From contig JAVETN010000007.1 in the NCBI GenBank assembly GCA_034006035.1, forward strand, positions 62,001 to 126,000: a stretch of DNA of 64,000 nucleotides. The letters run 5' to 3'. This document shows, in pieces, positions 60,369 through 64,000 of this stretch. The translations under genes and the position numbers were made by a program. The notes beneath the pieces were generated by a model. The model worked only from the letters and a program-made list of their open reading frames with translations. It was not told where the DNA came from and did no database searches. Each line of letters starts with the position of its first letter. Position 1 is the first letter of the stretch. Source of the DNA: Desulforegulaceae bacterium (GTDB lineage Bacteria > Desulfobacterota > Desulfobacteria > Desulfobacterales > JACKCP01).

Positions 60369-62753
60369 ATGATTAAAAGGCCGTTTATTTTAATTTTTGT
60401 TTTTTTTAGCCTTGGGGTTTTTTCCGGCGAAAAATTAGCTTTTTCATTTGTCTATATTTTACCCTTGGCATTATTGTTTTTTCTTGGACTGATAGTTTTA
60501 TCCTTTCAAAATAAAAAATCCCTTATTATTCCCCTGGGATTTTTTTATTTTGCAGGTATTGTTTTTATCCTTCCCTATTCAAAATCATCTTTTAATTCAA
60601 GGGCTGAAAACTTTAATCTTTATAAAAAAGAAAAAAGAGAAATTACAGCCGTAATAACTGATTTCCCAAGTTTTTCCTATTCAAGGCTTAAAACAAAAAT
60701 AAAACTTAAATCAATAGATGGTAAAAATCTTGAATCTGAAAATTTTAAATTAAGCTTAAGTATTTATAATTATGAAAAAGATTATAAACCAGGGGATCTT
60801 ATATTTTTTAATGCTCAGATAAAACCCTATAAAAACTTTAAAAATCCTGGAAGTTTTGATTATAAGTCATATATGAGGTTTAAGGGCTTTTTTGGTCATA
60901 CCTGGGTTTCGGATAAAAAAGTAGAGCTGATTAGTAAAGAAAATTCATTTCAGTTTTTTATTACTAAAATCAGAGCCAGATTTGTTCAAAGCATAGATGA
61001 AAATATAAAAAAACCTCTTAATTCTGAGTTTTTAAAGTCAATTACTTGCGGGCTTAGAACAGGTTTGGATCAGGAGTTTAAAGACAAGGCTTCCAAAGCC
61101 GGAGCATCTCATTTTATGGCTATTTCAGGTCTTCATATAGGGATGGTTTTTTCGTTTTTTTTTATTTTATCCAGATTTGTTTTTTCAAGGTTTGAGTTTT
61201 TTTTATGGAGGGGTTGGGTAGAAAAATCAGCTGTAATTTTGGGGCTTTTGGGAGCTCTTTTTTATGCTCTTATTTCAGGTCTTATGCCCTCTGCCCAAAG
61301 ATCTTTTATTCTTGCACTTCTTGGAGGAGCAGGCTTTTTTTTAAATAAAAATCAGGATCCTTTAAATCTTTTGTTTTGCTGTGGGTTTTTTATTTTGGTG
61401 TTAACCCCTCCGTTTTTATTTAATCTTGGATTTATCCTGTCTTTTCTGGCTGTATTTGCAATTGTATCTGGATTTATGACATTCCCTGAGAAATTTGAAA
61501 AAAACCCTGATTTATTTTCAAGTTTTTATAAATGGATTAAGGTTTTATTTAAAACAAGTGCTTTTGCAGTGGCTGGCACTTCACCAGCAGCCCTTTATTA
61601 TTTTAATATTTTACCTTTAACTGGAGTTTTTTCAGGAATTATACTCATTCCTTTTTTTTCTTTTATTCTTCTTCCTTTTGCATTTGGAGGAATTTTATTT
61701 TCTTTTATTTTTCCAGAAGTTTCAAAAATCTTTTTTTTAATTGGATCATTTTCAGTTGATATTTTTATAAAAATGATTTCAATAATTTCTGATTTTAAAT
61801 TCACTTATATAAATATGGGAATTTCAATTGTTGAACTTTTTTTAATTTATTTGATTTTAATCATAGTTTTTTGGGGAATCCGTTTTTTTATTTTTCAGTC
61901 CAGGCCAGGTGTTTTTTTTAAAGTTTTAGCTGGGTTTACACTTGTAATTTTAATTTGTGATGTTTTATATGAAGTTGATAAACGGTTTTTCAATAAACAT
62001 GGAAAAATTGTTTTTTTAGATATTGGCAAAGGAAACAGTGCTTTAATTGTTTTCCCAGGAGGTAAAACTGTGGTTATTGATTCTGGAGGGTTTCCAGGTT
62101 CAAGTTTTGATACAGGGAGATATATTTTAGGGCCTTATCTTTTTAAAAATAAAATTAAAACCATAGACTGCTGTATTTCAACCCATGGAGATTATGATCA
62201 TTATTCTGGGTTTTTTTATCTCATGGAACAATTTAAAATAAAAAAATTTGTTTTTAATAATACTTTAAAAGATTCAGGGCTGTATGAAAAACTTATTTTG
62301 GAGACTAAAAAAAGAGGTATTTTTTCAAAACCTGAAAAAATAGAAATGAAAAACGGATTTATTGATTTTTTCCAAAGAGAAGAGCTTTTTAACAATGAAA
62401 ATGATAATTCTCTTTTGATTTCTGTTTTTATAAATGGATTGAAAATTTTATTTACAGGAGATTTGTATGAAAAAAGTCAGGACTATTATAAAGAAACGGA
62501 TTTTATAAAAAATTCAGATGTTTTTATGGTTCCCCACCACGGAAGTATCCATTCCCTTAACAAAGATTTTGTTATAGCTGCCAATCCTAAGCTTGGTATT
62601 ATTTCAGGAAGCTTTAGAAATTTTGAAAAAACTCAAAAACAAATTAAAGAAATTTATAGTGAAATGGGAGTTAAAACTTATAATATAAACAATAAAGGGG
62701 CTCTTGTTTCAAATACAGAAGAAATTTTAAATAAATTAACTTTTTTGGATTGA
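60369..62753 (+). CDS. comEC: ComEC/Rec2 DNA-uptake channel
   Basis: 794 residues, close to full length. N-terminal TMs and an OB-like DUF4131 region (~20-190), the Competence domain (~205-500) beginning KSITCGLRTGLDQEF with SHFMAISGLHIGM, and a C-terminal metallo-beta-lactamase domain (~555-794) with STHGDYDHYSGF and MVPHHGS. It moves single-stranded DNA into the cytoplasm during transformation. No other com genes nearby. Its end overlaps the convergent Toprim gene by 18 bases. Confidence 0.93.
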   Translation: MIKRPFILIFVFFSLGVFSGEKLAFSFVYILPLALLFFLGLIVLSFQNKKSLIIPLGFFYFAGIVFILPYSKSSFNSRAENFNLYKKEKREITAVITDFPSFSYSRLKTKIKLKSIDGKNLESENFKLSLSIYNYEKDYKPGDLIFFNAQIKPYKNFKNPGSFDYKSYMRFKGFFGHTWVSDKKVELISKENSFQFFITKIRARFVQSIDENIKKPLNSEFLKSITCGLRTGLDQEFKDKASKAGASHFMAISGLHIGMVFSFFFILSRFVFSRFEFFLWRGWVEKSAVILGLLGALFYALISGLMPSAQRSFILALLGGAGFFLNKNQDPLNLLFCCGFFILVLTPPFLFNLGFILSFLAVFAIVSGFMTFPEKFEKNPDLFSSFYKWIKVLFKTSAFAVAGTSPAALYYFNILPLTGVFSGIILIPFFSFILLPFAFGGILFSFIFPEVSKIFFLIGSFSVDIFIKMISIISDFKFTYINMGISIVELFLIYLILIIVFWGIRFFIFQSRPGVFFKVLAGFTLVILICDVLYEVDKRFFNKHGKIVFLDIGKGNSALIVFPGGKTVVIDSGGFPGSSFDTGRYILGPYLFKNKIKTIDCCISTHGDYDHYSGFFYLMEQFKIKKFVFNNTLKDSGLYEKLILETKKRGIFSKPEKIEMKNGFIDFFQREELFNNENDNSLLISVFINGLKILFTGDLYEKSQDYYKETDFIKNSDVFMVPHHGSIHSLNKDFVIAANPKLGIISGSFRNFEKTQKQIKEIYSEMGVKTYNINNKGALVSNTEEILNKLTFLD

Positions 62754-63281
62754 TTTAAGGGCATGATAAAAATCATCTTTACTAATTTGATAATGATTTA
62801 GTCTTGAAAGAAATTTCTTTGAGTTACCATATCCGATTCTAAGTATTTTTCCTAGTTTACTTCTTTTTTCAGCAGATCCAACACATCCTGAAAGTCCTGA
62901 ATTTAAAAGGTCTTTCATTGTGAATTCATTTTGGACATTATCTAATATTCTTATTTTTGCTTTTAACAAAGCATCTTTAATATTTTCAGGAGAGGCATTT
63001 TCAACGCCTATATTCCCTTTTTTCAAGGCTTCGCCCTGTGAAAGATAGGCATTTTTGCACCCTGGTATTTCTTTGTTTATTCTTTCCCTTATTTTTTCGC
63101 CGGCCCAGTCAGGATCTGTAAAAACTATGACTCCGTTTTTTTCATTTGCCCATTTTATTTCCTCAAAGATTAAGCTTTTGATTCTAAAGCCAGAGGTAAT
63201 AATTATTTCAGCTTTTACAGCTTTTTTAATAGCTGATTCATCGTCTTTTCCCTCAACAACTATTGTTTCCTTAATTATCAA
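62736..63281 (-). CDS. rnmV: RNase M5-like Toprim protein
   Basis: 181 residues: an N-terminal Toprim domain with the catalytic Glu in IVVEGKDDESAIKKAV and the DxD in VIVFTDPDWAGEKIRERI, then GCKNAYLSQGEALKKGNIGV and ENASPENIKDAL, and a DUF4093-like C-terminal part. This is the RnmV plan; RNase M5 matures 5S rRNA in Bacillus-type bacteria. Its presence in a Gram-negative is unusual. Start near AAACGAGG-poor DNA; no rRNA operon in the window. Confidence 0.85.
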   Translation of the reverse strand: MIIKETIVVEGKDDESAIKKAVKAEIIITSGFRIKSLIFEEIKWANEKNGVIVFTDPDWAGEKIRERINKEIPGCKNAYLSQGEALKKGNIGVENASPENIKDALLKAKIRILDNVQNEFTMKDLLNSGLSGCVGSAEKRSKLGKILRIGYGNSKKFLSRLNHYQISKDDFYHALKSIQKS

Positions 63282-63445
63282 CTGAAGTCTCCATAAATTT
63301 CAATTTTTCAAACGAGGATCCTATACCATAAACTGCGAAAAAATAAAAAAGAATAACCATGGAGTAAAATGAAAGCAATCAGATTTGAAAACTAAAAAAA
63401 CAATAGAGATGGGTTTATGGGTTTTGTGGAGGTGAAGTAACAAAC

Positions 63446-63467
63446 TCTGCCGGTTCTAACCGGCAGA
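63446..63467 (-). terminator. Terminator of the superoxide reductase gene
   Basis: TCTGCCGGTT/AACCGGCAGA (63446-63455, 63458-63467) stem with a tight loop, 20 bp after the stop on the minus strand. Confidence 0.8.
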
Positions 63468-63487
63468 ATTTGTAAATTTATAAAAAA

Positions 63488-63883
63488 CTATGAAACTTTA
63501 ATCTCAGCTGAGCTTTCCCAAAGTCCGTGAATATTGCAATATGAAGTAGCAATAAGCTGTCCTGATGACTTTAGTCTTATTTTTGTAGTAACAAAGGGTT
63601 CGCTGTAAGATGAGCCTTCATTTGCACCTTTTGCTGATTCTCCGTGGGCTGCAAAATCAAAGGAGGAAAGTTCATAAATGAATTTTTCCCCTTCAGGTTT
63701 GAAATAGAGCTTAATCCATCTTATATGGTGTTCTGTTGTATTAGGGTGGGCAATTTCATCACCAATTGAAAGAGTTACTTCAAAAGGGGAATCTGCTGAA
63801 ACTTCGCTTTTGCAGTTTATAATCGGGATATGTTTTTCATTTTTCCAATCGCCTGACTGATAGAATTCACCAATTTTTGACAT
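63488..63883 (-). CDS. Neelaredoxin-type superoxide reductase
   Basis: 131 residues, class II (one-iron) superoxide reductase. The iron ligands are visible: Glu-Lys-His in NEKHIPII, His residues in AHPNTTEHHIRWIKLYF and the Cys/His of YCNIHGLW. The N-terminal desulforedoxin domain of class I enzymes is missing. It reduces superoxide to peroxide without making O2, typical of anaerobes. GGAGGTG lies just before the start. 63884-64000 shows only its leader. Confidence 0.93.
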   Translation of the reverse strand: MSKIGEFYQSGDWKNEKHIPIINCKSEVSADSPFEVTLSIGDEIAHPNTTEHHIRWIKLYFKPEGEKFIYELSSFDFAAHGESAKGANEGSSYSEPFVTTKIRLKSSGQLIATSYCNIHGLWESSAEIKVS

Positions 63884-64000
63884 TTCTTAGCACCTCCGTT
63901 TTAATTAGATTAAAATTTAACGTAAATGACGATTTTAATGCGATCAAGACTTAAAGCAGATAATTAATCTGGAAACTGAACTTAGTTTTTTGTCTTGGAT

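Noticed and set aside
1-64000. CRISPR array or cas genes
   Set aside because: No series of regularly spaced 23-40-bp repeats and no Cas-like protein was seen; the only tandem repeat (17147-17236) has two adjoining copies without spacers.

Overview
The window is AT-rich (by eye about two thirds A+T) and comes from a Gram-negative, probably anaerobic bacterium. The outer-membrane line is set by a BtuB-type TonB receptor, a LetAB/PqiAB-type MCE system and a beta-barrel protein. A neelaredoxin-type superoxide reductase, bacterioferritin, ResB/CcsA cytochrome c assembly, Na/Pi symport and acetate uptake fit a Desulfobacterota (sulfate-reducer-like, Desulfobacterales-type) chromosome. That placement is inferred from gene content and was not tested by a search.

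Layout. 0.3-4.9 kb: an ABC-F ATPase, then a small membrane protein overlapping a GAF-PilB/GspE-type ATPase. 5.0-12.9 kb: a long minus-strand run of housekeeping genes (SlyD-like FKBP, bacterioferritin, DUF374 acyltransferase, PLD protein, M48-TPR protease, QueH, YggS, Maf, endonuclease III). 13.1-13.7 kb: acetate transporter. 13.8 kb: tRNA-Leu(UAA).

13.9-22.5 kb is an accessory island and graveyard directly downstream of tRNA-Leu. It holds two copies of a decayed RAYT transposase/REP unit as ~225-bp direct repeats, a 100-bp MITE with TIR and TSD, a GC-richer leukocidin-like/BACON lipoprotein gene, the C-terminal remnant of an integron-type integrase, a complete integron gene cassette with a foldable attC, a broken IS21 istA, a class II Fic gene, and remnants of a type III methylase and of a YhcG-like PD-(D/E)XK protein.

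22.5-40.9 kb returns to core genes: a diguanylate cyclase with periplasmic sensor, tRNA-Ala(GGC), PpiD, AMMECR1, a DUF47-like protein divergent from an NptA Na/Pi cotransporter, a MinD-like ATPase upstream of two half-size LetA/PqiA proteins and a LetB-like protein with eight MCE domains, an outer-membrane beta-barrel, a frameshifted TrmN6-like methylase, a DciA-like protein, HflKC, a 30-residue COX24-type protein and a dolichol-kinase-like CTP transferase.

40.9-47.5 kb is a vitamin B12 uptake operon: promoter, cobalamin riboswitch and terminator, then btuF-btuD-btuC, a DUF4465 protein, btuB and a second secreted protein. The two extra secreted proteins are the most interesting functional candidates in the core part; they may be surface B12-capture proteins.

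47.6-64 kb: a four-PAS hybrid histidine kinase, a MarR regulator, an unknown one-TM protein, a Gld-type ABC exporter with GldG and DUF4340 partners, ResB-CcsA, MurA, ComEC, an RNase M5-like Toprim protein (unexpected outside Firmicutes) and a neelaredoxin-type superoxide reductase.
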